Assembly: GCA_910586425.1 (NCBI GenBank)
Contig: CAJUHL010000005.1
Coordinates: 1-56,803 of the forward strand
Source of the DNA: an uncultured Bacilli bacterium
GTDB lineage: Bacteria > Bacillota_I > Bacilli_A > RF39 > UBA660
Direction: 5' to 3'
Length of the DNA stretch: 56,803 bases
Below, in pieces: positions 8,736 to 18,749 of the stretch. Position 1 is the stretch's first letter. Every line of letters begins with the position of its first letter. Under the pieces are notes generated by a model. It had not been told where the DNA came from and made no database searches. It saw only the letters and a program-made list of their open reading frames with translations. Made by a program: the position numbers and the translations under genes.

Positions 8736-9920
8736 ATGAAAAAAACAATTCGCGATTATAGTTTAAAAGGTAAAAAAGTCCTCATTCGTGTTGATTTCAA
8801 TGTACCAATTTCAGATGGAAAAATTATGGATGATACTCGTATCAAAGCTAGCTTACCCACTATTTTGTATGCGATAGAAAATGGTGCAAAAGTGCTTCTT
8901 TTATCTCATTTAGGACGAATTAAAACAAGCGAAGATAAGCTACAATATGACTTATCTCCAATTGCAATACGTCTTGGTGAATTACTAAAACAAGATGTTA
9001 TTTTTGTAGATCAAACAAGGGGAAACTTGGTGGAAAATGCTATTTCAAAGTTACAAAATGGACAAGTTTTATTATTACAAAATACGCGATATGAAGATTT
9101 GGACGGGAAAAAGGAAAGTAACAATGATGCTGAACTGGGTGCTTATTGGGCAAGTTTAGGAGAAATATTCATTAATGATGCCTTTGGAACCAGCCATAGA
9201 GCACATGCTTCCAATGTTGGTATCGCCTCACATCTTCCCAATGGAATTGGTTTTTTAATCGAAAAAGAGTGGAATGCATTTATGCCGATTTTGACACAAC
9301 CCGCTCGACCATTTACTGTGATTTTAGGTGGCTCTAAAGTGAATGATAAAATAGAAGTGTTAGAACATTTGGTTACATTAGCTGATCAGATATTAATTGG
9401 TGGGGGAATGGCGTACACTTTCTTAAAGGCAAGTGGACTATCAATTGGTAAATCGTTATGTGATGAGGAACATATTGTGTATTGTAAAAATATAATGCAA
9501 CAATATCCTGATAAAATTATATTACCAATCGATAGTGTAAACGCAAAAGAAATCAATAAAGATACGGAAAGCCATGAACGTTTTATTAGTGATTTTCAGG
9601 AAGATGAAATTGGATTAGATATTGGTCATAATACAATTAAATTATTTGCTCAATATATCAGAAGTAGTAAGACGATTCTTTGGAATGGACCTGTTGGAAT
9701 GTTTGAATTACAACCTTTTAGTGAAGGAACGAAAGCCATTTGTCAGCTGTTAAAAGAAAATGATGGAATGACAGTAGTGGGTGGTGGCGATACTGCATCT
9801 GCGATTCAAAGTCTTGGATATTCAGAATTTGTAACACATATTTCAACTGGTGGTGGTGCTTCATTGGAATGGCTTGAAGGAAAAAATCTGCCTGGAATCG
9901 AGATTATTCATGAAAAATAA
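8736..9920 (+). CDS. pgk: Phosphoglycerate kinase
   Basis: Transfers phosphate from 1,3-bisphosphoglycerate to ADP in glycolysis. The N-terminal substrate-binding motif VLIRVDFNVP is present. The C-terminal ATP-binding glycine-rich segment VVGGGDTASAI and the terminal STGGGASLEWLEG follow. The length of 394 residues is normal. A strong AGGAGG precedes ATG 8736. The 3' end overlaps the start of the flippase-like gene by 11 bases, suggesting translational coupling. Confidence 0.96.
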   Translation: MKKTIRDYSLKGKKVLIRVDFNVPISDGKIMDDTRIKASLPTILYAIENGAKVLLLSHLGRIKTSEDKLQYDLSPIAIRLGELLKQDVIFVDQTRGNLVENAISKLQNGQVLLLQNTRYEDLDGKKESNNDAELGAYWASLGEIFINDAFGTSHRAHASNVGIASHLPNGIGFLIEKEWNAFMPILTQPARPFTVILGGSKVNDKIEVLEHLVTLADQILIGGGMAYTFLKASGLSIGKSLCDEEHIVYCKNIMQQYPDKIILPIDSVNAKEINKDTESHERFISDFQEDEIGLDIGHNTIKLFAQYIRSSKTILWNGPVGMFELQPFSEGTKAICQLLKENDGMTVVGGGDTASAIQSLGYSEFVTHISTGGGASLEWLEGKNLPGIEIIHEK

Positions 9921-10923
9921 AAAATCAATTATTAATATTTTAATTTTACTTTTTATTACAGGATTTGTTCTATATTTTTCATTAAAAGATGATTTTGAAA
10001 ATATTGTTCATGAAATAGTTACACTCAATCCTCTTTGGTTTATAATTGCTATATTTTTAGTGATCTGCTACTGGTTATTCAAAGCCATTGAAGTTCATCA
10101 TGTGATTGGTGATTTTAAACCTGATTATACCTTCAAACAGACATTACGACTTACTTTATCCACCCAATTTTTCAACGCCATTACACCTTTTGCTTCTGGT
10201 GGACAACCCTTTCAAATTTATATGTTAAGTAAAAGTGGTATAAAATTAACCGATAGTACCAATATTATTATTCAAAATTTCATTGTTTATCAAATTCCTC
10301 TTGTTTTTTTGGGAATGATGGCGATTCTATCGAACCATTTTGGCCATTTTTTCAAAGAAGTCCATCTATTAAAATATTTGGTAACTATTGGATTTATTAT
10401 TAATACATTGGTTATCGTAGGTTTATTCATTATTGCATTTGCCCAAAAAACCAATAAAAGAATTATGCATGTTGTAATTAAGTTACTTCATAAATTACAT
10501 CTTGTGAAAAATAAGGAACAAAAAGAAACAGAATTTGAAGAGTACATCAATCGCTTTCATGCAGGTGCAAAATTATTATTTCATAATAAAAAACAGTTTA
10601 TTTCTTCTATTTTATATAATTTTATTGCTTTGCTATGCCTATATTTAATTCCTCTTGCCTTACTGTTTGCAATGGGTGATTATACGAGTATGAATGCGTT
10701 TCAAGTATTGGTTACGAGTGCTTATGTTATGTTGATAGGTTCTTTTGTACCAATTCCCGGTGGAACTGGTGGATTGGAATATGGATTTATTGCATTTTTT
10801 GGAAACTTTGTTGTCGGTAGTAAATTGAGTGCTGTTATGCTGTTATGGCGCGCGATTACTTATTATTTTGGGCTGATTGTAGGGGCCATTGCCTTTAACT
10901 TAAAGGGGAGAGAAGAAAAATGA
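9910..10923 (+). CDS. Flippase-like membrane protein (LPG synthase TM region/UPF0104 family)
   Basis: A 337-residue polytopic membrane protein with about eight hydrophobic helices. The family-typical segments TPFASGGQPFQIYML and FVPIPGGTGGLEYGF are present. Relatives include the flippase half of MprF and AglD-like proteins thought to move lipids across the membrane. ATG 9910 gives a natural N-terminus (MKNKKSIIN then a membrane helix) overlapping the end of pgk. The glycosyltransferase gene follows with a 4-base overlap, so this protein may translocate the glycolipid made by its neighbour; that is inference. Confidence 0.8.
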   Translation: MKNKKSIINILILLFITGFVLYFSLKDDFENIVHEIVTLNPLWFIIAIFLVICYWLFKAIEVHHVIGDFKPDYTFKQTLRLTLSTQFFNAITPFASGGQPFQIYMLSKSGIKLTDSTNIIIQNFIVYQIPLVFLGMMAILSNHFGHFFKEVHLLKYLVTIGFIINTLVIVGLFIIAFAQKTNKRIMHVVIKLLHKLHLVKNKEQKETEFEEYINRFHAGAKLLFHNKKQFISSILYNFIALLCLYLIPLALLFAMGDYTSMNAFQVLVTSAYVMLIGSFVPIPGGTGGLEYGFIAFFGNFVVGSKLSAVMLLWRAITYYFGLIVGAIAFNLKGREEK

Positions 10924-12158
10924 GAATTGGAATATTTACGGATACCTATCCACCATTTATCAATGGGGTTTCTACAAGTATTTTGATGTTGGAACGAGCA
11001 CTAAAGAAAAAGGGACATCAAGTGTTTATAGTAACTGTAAATCCCGAAAATATGTCTTATAAATATGAAAATTATGATCATATCATTCGAATTCCTGGGA
11101 TTCCGATTGGAATCTATGACTATCGATTAACGGGTATTTATCCTATCCGTGCGATTAATAAAATAAAAAAATGGAATTTGGATGTCATTCATTCTCATAC
11201 TGAATTTGGAATTGGAACATTCGCACGTATCATTGCTAGGCAACTGGATGTGCCACTGGTTCATACCTATCATACGATGTATGAAGATTATGTTCATTAT
11301 ATTACAAAAGGACATTTTGATAAATCCAGTAAAAAAATTGTAGAATATTTAACCAAATTTTATTGTGATAAAACAGCAAGTGAATTGATTGTTCCGAGTA
11401 AAAAAACGTATGATTTATTTAAAGAAAAATATAAATTTGAAAAAAATGTTCATATTGTTCCAACGGGTATTGATGTAGAGCGGTTTTATAAAGAGCGACT
11501 CAAACATGATGAATTGCTTACAATCAAACAAGAACTCGGTTTAAAACCAGAGAATTTTGTAATTATCTATGTAGGTCGACTTGCCAAAGAGAAGAGTGTA
11601 GAATTACTACTGGAAGCACAGGTAGATCTTGTTAAGAAGTATCCATATTGTAAGTTAGTAATCGTCGGTAGTGGTCCTGACTATGAGCATTTTATTCAAA
11701 TGAGTATGGATTTAGGAATTTCTCAATCCGTTATTTTTACCAATGCGATAGCATGGGAGGAAGTACCTAATTATTATGGCATTGCCGATGTATTTGCAAC
11801 CGCATCTAAAACAGAAACACAAGGGCTGACAGTAGTGGAGGCTATGGCTGCTTCTTTGCCTGTGGTATGTGTAGATGATGAGAGTTTTAGGGACGTTGTT
11901 GTTGATGGTTTAAATGGATATTTATTTAAAACAAAAAGACAATATCGTACTTGTATGGAGACTTTGATTCAAAATAAGGAAACACTATTTCATATGCAAA
12001 ATCAAGCTCGTATTACCGCAGATGAACATTCCTTAAAATATTATGCTGAAAAAGTCTTGGATGTATATCACAGTGCTTTGGAAGCGAAACGAAGTGAAAA
12101 ACGATTTATAGATAAAGTAAAAGATGTTGTAAAACGTGGATTTGACGATAAATCCTAG
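10920..12158 (+). CDS. GT4-family glycosyltransferase, probably diacylglycerol glycosyltransferase
   Basis: A 412-residue GT-B glycosyltransferase of family 4. The N-terminal motif FTDTYPPFINGVSTSI is characteristic of the alpha-monoglucosyldiacylglycerol synthase/PimB-like branch. The C-terminal nucleotide-sugar region shows IYVGRLAKEKSVELLL and the ESLAV-like EX7E motif ETQGLTVVEAMAA. The basic C-terminal tail (KRSEKRF...KDVVKRGF) suits a peripheral membrane enzyme. It probably adds a hexose to diacylglycerol for glycolipid or lipoteichoic-acid anchor synthesis. It is coupled with the flippase-like gene and ended by a terminator at 12172. Confidence 0.82.
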   Translation: MRIGIFTDTYPPFINGVSTSILMLERALKKKGHQVFIVTVNPENMSYKYENYDHIIRIPGIPIGIYDYRLTGIYPIRAINKIKKWNLDVIHSHTEFGIGTFARIIARQLDVPLVHTYHTMYEDYVHYITKGHFDKSSKKIVEYLTKFYCDKTASELIVPSKKTYDLFKEKYKFEKNVHIVPTGIDVERFYKERLKHDELLTIKQELGLKPENFVIIYVGRLAKEKSVELLLEAQVDLVKKYPYCKLVIVGSGPDYEHFIQMSMDLGISQSVIFTNAIAWEEVPNYYGIADVFATASKTETQGLTVVEAMAASLPVVCVDDESFRDVVVDGLNGYLFKTKRQYRTCMETLIQNKETLFHMQNQARITADEHSLKYYAEKVLDVYHSALEAKRSEKRFIDKVKDVVKRGFDDKS

Positions 12159-12171
12159 CGTTAAGTTGTGA

Positions 12172-12204
12172 GAAGTTGTTTGATATTCAACTTCTTTCTT
12201 TTTT
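12172..12204 (+). terminator. Intrinsic terminator after the glycosyltransferase gene
   Basis: GAAGTTG 12172-12178 pairs with CAACTTC 12188-12194 and is followed by a U-rich run. Confidence 0.85.
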
Positions 12205-12209
12205 CGACA
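12203..12209 (-). promoter_or_regulatory. 0A box upstream of spo0A
   Basis: TTCGACA on the plus strand is the reverse complement of TGTCGAA, the Spo0A~P recognition heptamer; flanking bases extend it to TTTTGTCGAA on the minus strand. It lies 45 bases before the TATAAT at 12254-12259 and 90 bases before spo0A, consistent with autoregulation as in Bacillus. Confidence 0.65.
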
Positions 12210-12298
12210 AAACTAGCTAATTTTTTCTCTAGTAAAGTAAGTGTATAGTGTAGTATAATAAATCAAGATAGCAGTACGATTTAGAAAGGAAGACAGAA

Positions 12299-13069
12299 AT
12301 GAAACATACCAGAGTACTTATGATAGACGACAATGTAAATTTAGTCGAAATGGTCAAGGAGTATTTTAGTAGTAGTGAACAGATTAGTATTGATTTAGTG
12401 GCTTATGATGGGCAGGAAGGGATACAAATTATTGAGGAAAAAAAGGATGAGTACGATTTAATTTTATTGGATTTGATTATGCCTAAAAAAGATGGAATGT
12501 ATGTATTGGAGGAAATGAAAGCACGCGATATTGATAAAAAAGTCATTGTGGTAACAAGCTATAATACCAGTGATATCATTCGTGAAGTTTCTGAATATGG
12601 AGTTAATTATTTTTTACTCAAACCATTTGAACTTTCTGATTTACAAAAACGAATTGTAGAAGCAACCAAAGGCAATAACGTACAAAATAAGAATATTGAT
12701 TTTTATCATAACAATCTCCAGATTTCTATTACGAAAATTTTGCACGAATTGGGGATTCCTTCTCATATTAAAGGATATCAATATATTCGGGAGGGAATTG
12801 GAATTATCTATGAAAGACCAGAAACGATTGGTGGAATTACCAAAGAATTGTACCCAGAGCTTGCTTCTAAATTTGATACAACTGTATCTCGTGTAGAACG
12901 TGCGATTCGTCATGCGATTGAAGTCAGTTGGAATCGTGGTAATTGGGATTTGATGGAAGAAATTTTTGGGCATAGCGTCGATATTGATAAGGCAAAACCA
13001 ACCAATTCAGAATTTATTGTGACAATTGCAGATAAATTAAAATTAGAAGGAAATAAAATAGGGGCATAG
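12299..13069 (+). CDS. spo0A: Sporulation transcription factor Spo0A
   Basis: Master response regulator that commits cells to sporulation. The receiver domain has the acidic pair IDDN near residue 9-12, the phospho-acceptor Asp58 in LLDLIMP and the conserved Lys in LLKPFEL. The C-terminal effector domain (about 145-256) is unmistakable: [10 protein letters not shown] and the recognition helix region [17 protein letters not shown]. At 256 residues it is close to the B. subtilis length. AAAGGA is just upstream of ATG 12299. The phosphorelay kinases that feed it are not in this window. Confidence 0.97.
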   Translation: MKHTRVLMIDDNVNLVEMVKEYFSSSEQISIDLVAYDGQEGIQIIEEKKDEYDLILLDLIMPKKDGMYVLEEMKARDIDKKVIVVTSYNTSDIIREVSEYGVNYFLLKPFELSDLQKRIVEATKGNNVQNKNIDFYHNNLQISITKILHELGIPSHIKGYQYIREGIGIIYERPETIGGITKELYPELASKFDTTVSRVERAIRHAIEVSWNRGNWDLMEEIFGHSVDIDKAKPTNSEFIVTIADKLKLEGNKIGA

Positions 13070-13084
13070 CAATATGTCTTTTTT
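13063..13084 (+). terminator. Intrinsic terminator overlapping the spo0A stop codon
   Basis: GGCATA 13063-13068, loop GCAA, TATGTC 13073-13078 and six T residues. The hairpin includes the spo0A stop codon. Confidence 0.75.
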
Positions 13085-13190
13085 GATGGATTTGATATGT
13101 AAAATTTACTGTAATATTTGGAAAATGACATTCTTTTATGTCAAAAATTATTAATTTTAGGTATAATAAGAAATAATGGAGATGATTGTT

Positions 13191-16028
13191 TTGAAACCAG
13201 TTCTACTTTGTATATTAGATGGTGTTGGGATGCGCAAAGAGATTTATGGAAACGCCTTCTTACAAGCCAAAACACCTAATTTTGATGATTTATGGAAGAA
13301 ATATCCACATAGTTATTTGGAAGCAAGTGGTTCTTCTGTAGGCCTTCCAGAAGGACAAATGGGCAACAGTGAAGTGGGGCACTTAAATATTGGAGCTGGT
13401 AGAATTGTATATCAACCATTACAATTAATTACACAAAAAATAAAAGACAAAAGCTTTTTTGAAAATGAGCATCTATTAGATGTGATACATTATGCAAAAA
13501 AAAATAAGACTCGTTTACAGATTTTTGGATTATTAAGTGATGGGGGAATTCATTCTCATATTAATCATTTGATGGCTATTATCGACTTGTGCCAAAAAGA
13601 AGATATGCATGATGTTTACTTTCATGTATTTACGGATGGAAGAGATACGTTAAGCAATGTGGCTCTTTCTTATTTGGATCAATTGCAACAAAAAATAGAA
13701 GAAACCGGAATTGGTAAAATTGCAACCATCACTGGTAGATACTATGCGATGGATCGTGACAATCGATATGACCGTATCAAGAGGGCATACGATGCTTGTG
13801 TAAAAGGAAAGGGGAAAAAGTTTAGCACTTATCAGGATGTAATTGAACATCATTATGAAAAGGGTATTACTGATGAATTCATAGAACCTTCCGTATTAGA
13901 TATCAATGGATGTGTCAAAAAAGGAGATGGCTTACTGGTATTTAATTATAGACCTGATCGTTTGCGTGAACTTTTTTCGGCTTTCACAAACCCTAAATTC
14001 AATGGGTTTAAGCGAAAGAAAATACCAAATTTAAAATTGGTAACTATGATGCCTGTTAGTAATGAAGTAATCTATGAAGCTGCATTTACCAATGAAAAAA
14101 TGGATAACACATTGGGAGAATATGTCAGTAAACAAGGGTTAAAACAATTACGTATTGCTGAAACAGAAAAGTATGCCCATGTTACTTATTTTTTGGATGG
14201 TGGTGAAGAAAAGTCGTTAACAGAATGTGATCGTATTTTAATTCCCTCCCCTAAAGTTGCTACTTATGATCTGGCACCCGCTATGAGTGCAAACGAAATT
14301 ACCGATACCTTACTTCAAAAATTGGATGAAAATCTTTATGATTTGGTGATTCTCAATTTTGCAAACGGAGATATGTTAGGACATACTGGAAACATGGAAG
14401 CTGCCATTCAGAGTTTGGAAATAATGGATATTTGTTTGGGGAAACTATATCAAAAAATCAAGGAAAAGAACGGCCTAATGATTGTGACAGCTGATCATGG
14501 TAACTGTGAATTTATGTTAGATGAAAACCAAAACAAAATTACTTCTCATACAACTAGTTTGGTCCCTTTTATTGTCACCAAAACTGATATCGCCTTACAA
14601 GATGGAAAACTTTCTGATATCGCACCGACGGTACTGTCTTTGCTCAAACTGGATATACCTGTTGAAATGACTGGCAAAAGTTTATTAAGAAATTTCAAAA
14701 AAAGATTTGGGTTTCGTTTTTGGTTTATTTTATTATCTTGTTTGTTTTTGATGGGGATTATTTTGAATTATGGATATCGTTTTTTCCATTTTTATCATTT
14801 GGCACATCAGGAAAGGGATGCACAAAAAAGTACATTACATGATATGATTTTGCGCAATTCTCCTTTGGTGGCTAGTGGAGATGGACTTTATTTTGATCAA
14901 AATCGGTATGTATTTAAAGGTATGGTTAACAATAATTATGTGTACTATTCCAATCGTTATTTTCGTATTGTACGTGTCAATCAGGATGGCTCTATTGTTT
15001 TGATTGCAGATGACATTGTAACGTCATTGGTATGGAATTACAAAGATACTGATTATACCAATTCTTATATTCGTAGTTGGTTAAATGCGAGTGACAAAGA
15101 TTATACAGGTATTTTTTATCATAGTCTTGAACATCCAGATAATTATATTATGGAAACTTCTTATTGTGTGGATGTGGTCGATGGAGAAAATCTGACTTGT
15201 AAGCAAACAGTAACAGATCAAGTAGGATTGCTCAGTATTGCGGAATATAAAGAGGCTATGGGACATTTGAGTTACCTAAATATCGGTAAATACTGGTGGA
15301 CAAGCAATTCCTCAATGGATGGGCAAGTATGGTATGTATTTAGCGAGGGTGGTATTCATTCTAAATCAAATATGCATGATATTTATTATGCGTATGGTGT
15401 ACGTCCTGTCATTACATTAAAGCCAGATGTTCATTTTGTAAGTGGAAATGGAAGTAAGGAAAATCCATACCTTATTACTCCACCAAGTCAGCAGCTTAAT
15501 ATTGGAAGTTATGTTACATGGAATGATAATATATGGCAGGTACTGGATATAACTGAAGAAGATATTCGTCTAATGAAACATGAAGTATTAACCATTGATT
15601 CCAAGATGGTATCTCGTATATTTTCCAATCGTTCTAACCAGTATAATCCAAATGATTTGGGATCCTTGGCGTATTATTTAAACCATAATTATTTGCAGTC
15701 GTTATCCAATTCTAATTTAATAGTAGATGCTTTATGGTATAATGGAACTTATGGGGATTCTTATGATTATCAAAATATATATGGAAGTACAGTACAGGCA
15801 AAAGTAGGGATGGTAACTGTTGGAAATTTATATGGTAGTACCGACCAATCCTTTGTTACTATGACTGGAATGCATGATGATTTACTTTATTTTGTTTCCA
15901 ATCAAGGAATGCTATCTACTGCGGATATTGAAACTGAATTTGCCGTAAAGCCTGTTGTTGCTATTTCCAAATCAGTAAAAATTTTAGGCGGCAATGGTAT
16001 GAAACAGGATCCATTTGTGATAGGATAG
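13191..16028 (+). CDS. gpmI: Phosphoglycerate mutase (GpmI) fused to a membrane anchor and extracellular repeats
   Basis: Residues 1 to about 500 form a complete cofactor-independent phosphoglycerate mutase. It has catalytic Ser60 in GNSEVGHLN, FTDGRDT, and the metal-binding GHTGNMEAA and TADHGNCE motifs. Where GpmI normally ends (MTGKSL) the frame continues through RNFKKRF into a strong membrane helix (about 506-528). It then runs into about 415 residues with two related DUF6273-like domains, ending GVRPVITLK...GNGSKENPY and AVKPVVAIS...GNGMKQDPF. Basic residues before the helix predict the enzyme inside and the repeats outside. TTG 13191 was chosen because GGAGATG lies six bases upstream and it gives the family start MKPVLLCILDG; ATG 13176 sits only 8 bases after TATAAT 13162-13167. 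Total 945 residues instead of about 510. Confidence 0.88.
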   Translation: MKPVLLCILDGVGMRKEIYGNAFLQAKTPNFDDLWKKYPHSYLEASGSSVGLPEGQMGNSEVGHLNIGAGRIVYQPLQLITQKIKDKSFFENEHLLDVIHYAKKNKTRLQIFGLLSDGGIHSHINHLMAIIDLCQKEDMHDVYFHVFTDGRDTLSNVALSYLDQLQQKIEETGIGKIATITGRYYAMDRDNRYDRIKRAYDACVKGKGKKFSTYQDVIEHHYEKGITDEFIEPSVLDINGCVKKGDGLLVFNYRPDRLRELFSAFTNPKFNGFKRKKIPNLKLVTMMPVSNEVIYEAAFTNEKMDNTLGEYVSKQGLKQLRIAETEKYAHVTYFLDGGEEKSLTECDRILIPSPKVATYDLAPAMSANEITDTLLQKLDENLYDLVILNFANGDMLGHTGNMEAAIQSLEIMDICLGKLYQKIKEKNGLMIVTADHGNCEFMLDENQNKITSHTTSLVPFIVTKTDIALQDGKLSDIAPTVLSLLKLDIPVEMTGKSLLRNFKKRFGFRFWFILLSCLFLMGIILNYGYRFFHFYHLAHQERDAQKSTLHDMILRNSPLVASGDGLYFDQNRYVFKGMVNNNYVYYSNRYFRIVRVNQDGSIVLIADDIVTSLVWNYKDTDYTNSYIRSWLNASDKDYTGIFYHSLEHPDNYIMETSYCVDVVDGENLTCKQTVTDQVGLLSIAEYKEAMGHLSYLNIGKYWWTSNSSMDGQVWYVFSEGGIHSKSNMHDIYYAYGVRPVITLKPDVHFVSGNGSKENPYLITPPSQQLNIGSYVTWNDNIWQVLDITEEDIRLMKHEVLTIDSKMVSRIFSNRSNQYNPNDLGSLAYYLNHNYLQSLSNSNLIVDALWYNGTYGDSYDYQNIYGSTVQAKVGMVTVGNLYGSTDQSFVTMTGMHDDLLYFVSNQGMLSTADIETEFAVKPVVAISKSVKILGGNGMKQDPFVIG

Positions 16029-16035
16029 GTGTTGT

Positions 16036-17046
16036 ATGAAAAAAAAGAAAGTGATTATTTTATTTGGTTTTTTGGACTTTATGGCTATTGTATTTCTATT
16101 TTTTACATATGGGCCAATCTCTTATTTCCGTGATTTATGGATTACAACGTCAATGACAACTATGAATCATAAATATTTGGCGCGTGTTCTTTATAGTGAA
16201 AAAACGATATATCAGGTGTTGAGTGAGAATTATTTAAAAGAGGTAGAAGAAAATACGGATACCAGCCAAATTGATTTTAGTGGAATAGTAGAGCAAGAAC
16301 ATTATGAATCTATTTATGAAGAACAGGTTTTAAAAAAAGAAGAGGACAATGATCTTTATAAAGTTGTGCCACTTTCTGGGAGTGGATATAAAGGACATAT
16401 GGTGGTAATTTATGATCCGAGTAAAGTACAACTCGCTCTTGCAGAACATTTGGGAACCAATGGTGAGGTATTGACTAGAATGTCTAGGCGTTTATCATTT
16501 CAGGTTGGAATCAATGCGGGTGGTTTTGCGGATGCAGGCGGAGTTGGAAGTGGGGGTATTCCCACTGGAACGGTCATTCACAATGGTCAAATTATATACC
16601 GAGGACCCGAAACTGGTTGGACAGGTGGGTTGATTGGTTTTACTAGTGACCATGTATTGATGTTAACAAAAGAGAGTCCCGAGGTTGCGATCGCAAATGG
16701 GATGCGTGATGCTGTTGAATTTGGTCCTTTCTTAATTGTCAATGGAAAACGTGCGATTGCACGTGGAAATGGTGGATGGGGCGTTTCTTCTAGAACTGTT
16801 ATTGCTCAACGTCAAGATGGCATTGTATTATTTATTGTAATCGATGGGAGACAACCTGGACACAGTATTGGAATTAATATGGTTGATTTAACCAATTTAT
16901 TGGTACGTTATAAAGCTTATAATGCTGCTAATTTAGATGGTGGTGCTTCAACTGATTTGGTCATCAATCAACAATTAATCAATAAGCCATGTGGAATTGG
17001 CGGAAATGGAGAAAGAAGATTACCAAATGCATGGATTGTAAAATAG
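16036..17046 (+). CDS. Membrane-anchored phosphodiester glycosidase (NAGPA family)
   Basis: A 336-residue protein with an N-terminal membrane helix (about 5-27) and an extracellular catalytic domain of the phosphodiester glycosidase/NAGPA (DUF2233) family. Typical motifs are GINAGGFAD, EFGPFLIVNG, RTVIAQRQDG, FIVIDGRQPG and NLDGGASTDLVI. Family members hydrolyse sugar-phosphodiester bonds in surface polymers. It starts 7 bases after the GpmI-fusion stop, so it is translated from the same mRNA; the topology fits the outward-facing part of that fusion. The actual polymer substrate is unknown. Confidence 0.88.
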   Translation: MKKKKVIILFGFLDFMAIVFLFFTYGPISYFRDLWITTSMTTMNHKYLARVLYSEKTIYQVLSENYLKEVEENTDTSQIDFSGIVEQEHYESIYEEQVLKKEEDNDLYKVVPLSGSGYKGHMVVIYDPSKVQLALAEHLGTNGEVLTRMSRRLSFQVGINAGGFADAGGVGSGGIPTGTVIHNGQIIYRGPETGWTGGLIGFTSDHVLMLTKESPEVAIANGMRDAVEFGPFLIVNGKRAIARGNGGWGVSSRTVIAQRQDGIVLFIVIDGRQPGHSIGINMVDLTNLLVRYKAYNAANLDGGASTDLVINQQLINKPCGIGGNGERRLPNAWIVK

Positions 17047-17114
17047 ACGAGTTCTATTTTTTTGATACTGTTTTCTTCTCTTTTTGCATATGATGGATTG
17101 GGGAGGTAAGTTGT

Positions 17115-18188
17115 GTGTATCGAGGAAAGTATCAAAAATTATTAATTGTAGTTTCCATTTTTTTAGTTGGAATTCTTTTGTTCTTTGTTTTGAAACCACG
17201 ACAAAAAAAGCAGGATGAATACACTTGTTATCCACAAATTATTTTAAAAGGTAATAAGATTGTTTCCGTTTTTGTTGGGGAGGAGTATCAAGAATCTGGG
17301 TATGAATTAAAAGATAGTTGTGGTGAAAATTTAGAGAGTAGAATTGAAATTCAAAGTGATTTGAATAGTAATAGACCAGGTACTTATCAAATTGTTTATA
17401 AGGTTAGTAATCAATATGGTAATTTTACAGAGGAAAAACGATATGTAACAGTAAAGGCAAGTTCTCTTTCTTATCAGGATACTTACGATAAGATTGATAA
17501 TAAGGTACGGGGCTGGGGAATTCCCAATAAGAAGGATGGAGCACGACCCATTGAAGCAGGCAGTGTGAGAGAAAACCTGTTGCAATATAATGCGTATTTA
17601 ATTGGAAATGATGAAAAAAAACTATATTTGACATTTGATGAAGGAAGCAATGATACCTATTTGGAACAAATTGTAGATATACTGAATGCGAATGATGTGA
17701 AGGCAACTTTCTTTTTCTGTAGAAGATATATATTGGATCATCCTGAATTGATGAAAAAATTAGTGGAAACAGGGCATTCAGTTGGGAACCATACAGCTAA
17801 TCACTATCAGATGCCAAAATATGCAACAAGGGAAGGCTTTTCAAAATATATAGATGAGATTACAGCTGTAGAAGTGGCATTTGAACAGGTAACTGGCACT
17901 TCAATGGACCGTATTTACCGGGAGCCAAAAGGGGAATATAGTTATCGTAGTTTGCAGATTGTCAAGGATTTAGGGTATAAGACCTATTTTTGGAGCGTTG
18001 CCTATTTAGATTATGCGGATGATGTGAGCAAAGAAAGAGCTTTTCAAGAACTCACTTCTAGAGTACATAATGGCGCGATTTATTTGATTCATCCTAAAAA
18101 TAAAGGTAATTATGAAGCTATGGATGATTTTATTAAAGCGATGAAACAACAAGGTTATACATTTGATTTGGTAAAAAATATTGGATAA
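17115..18188 (+). CDS. PdaA-like polysaccharide deacetylase with Ig-like domain
   Basis: A 357-residue protein with an N-terminal membrane helix (about 9-28), a beta-sandwich Ig-like domain (about 40-115: IILKGNKIVSVFVGEEYQES to YVTV) and a NodB deacetylase domain. The deacetylase motifs are LTFDEGSND, NHTANH (the metal His pair), YREPKGEYS and FWSVAYLDYADD. They resemble B. subtilis PdaA (TFDNG, PPRGVFS, FWSLAFLDW), the enzyme that makes spore-cortex muramic delta-lactam. GTG 17115 has GGGGAGGT seven bases upstream. The amidase needed for the same pathway is encoded 2.8 kb downstream, split by an element. Sporulation role is inferred. Confidence 0.85.
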   Translation: MYRGKYQKLLIVVSIFLVGILLFFVLKPRQKKQDEYTCYPQIILKGNKIVSVFVGEEYQESGYELKDSCGENLESRIEIQSDLNSNRPGTYQIVYKVSNQYGNFTEEKRYVTVKASSLSYQDTYDKIDNKVRGWGIPNKKDGARPIEAGSVRENLLQYNAYLIGNDEKKLYLTFDEGSNDTYLEQIVDILNANDVKATFFFCRRYILDHPELMKKLVETGHSVGNHTANHYQMPKYATREGFSKYIDEITAVEVAFEQVTGTSMDRIYREPKGEYSYRSLQIVKDLGYKTYFWSVAYLDYADDVSKERAFQELTSRVHNGAIYLIHPKNKGNYEAMDDFIKAMKQQGYTFDLVKNIG

Positions 18189-18199
18189 TTTATTAGAAA

Positions 18200-18237
18200 A
18201 ACGATTCACGGAGATAAAACATCAGAATCGTTTTTTT
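18200..18237 (+). terminator. Intrinsic terminator after the PdaA-like gene
   Basis: AACGATTC 18200-18207 pairs with GAATCGTT 18225-18232, followed by T residues to 18237. The gap from here to 18749 contains an extended -10 (TG-T-TATACT at 18685-18690) for the next operon and otherwise nothing recognisable. Confidence 0.85.
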
Positions 18238-18749
18238 GATAAAAATTATTCTAATGTAGGGAAGGGATTAAAAAATAAGGTAGATATATTTTTTAAATTT
18301 ATTAATAACGTTATCAATAAACATAAAGGTAAATTACATAACAAATTAATGAAAGAATTTGGAATTAATTCTAATATAAATAATATGTTAATAAGTAGAA
18401 TATTTAATGTAAAATCTAGATTTAAAGATACGGGTGAATTTATAAAAGTAAAAACTTATTACTGGGAATTAATATTTTAATCATTTAATAGTTAAAGAAT
18501 TGTTTGACCAAAAAGTAAAGTATCGATTTTATTATTAATTTTGGTTTACTATGTAAGAAAATTATATCTATGGGACTGCATTTATTAATGTGGTTTTTTC
18601 TTTATAAGTGTCTTACTAGTGAGAAATAATTAGTATTTGTTAAATAATTTTACGCAAATAGTCAAATTTTCTTGAATTTCATGTTATACTTAAATTAGAA
18701 AGGTGCTAATCTGAAAGAAAAATATATTTATTACGAAAAGGCGAGAGGA

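Noticed and set aside
18181..18480. A 99-codon plus-strand frame after the PdaA-like gene
   Set aside because: It starts at a TTG inside the end of the previous gene and runs through a clear intrinsic terminator, has no ribosome binding site and no recognisable domain.
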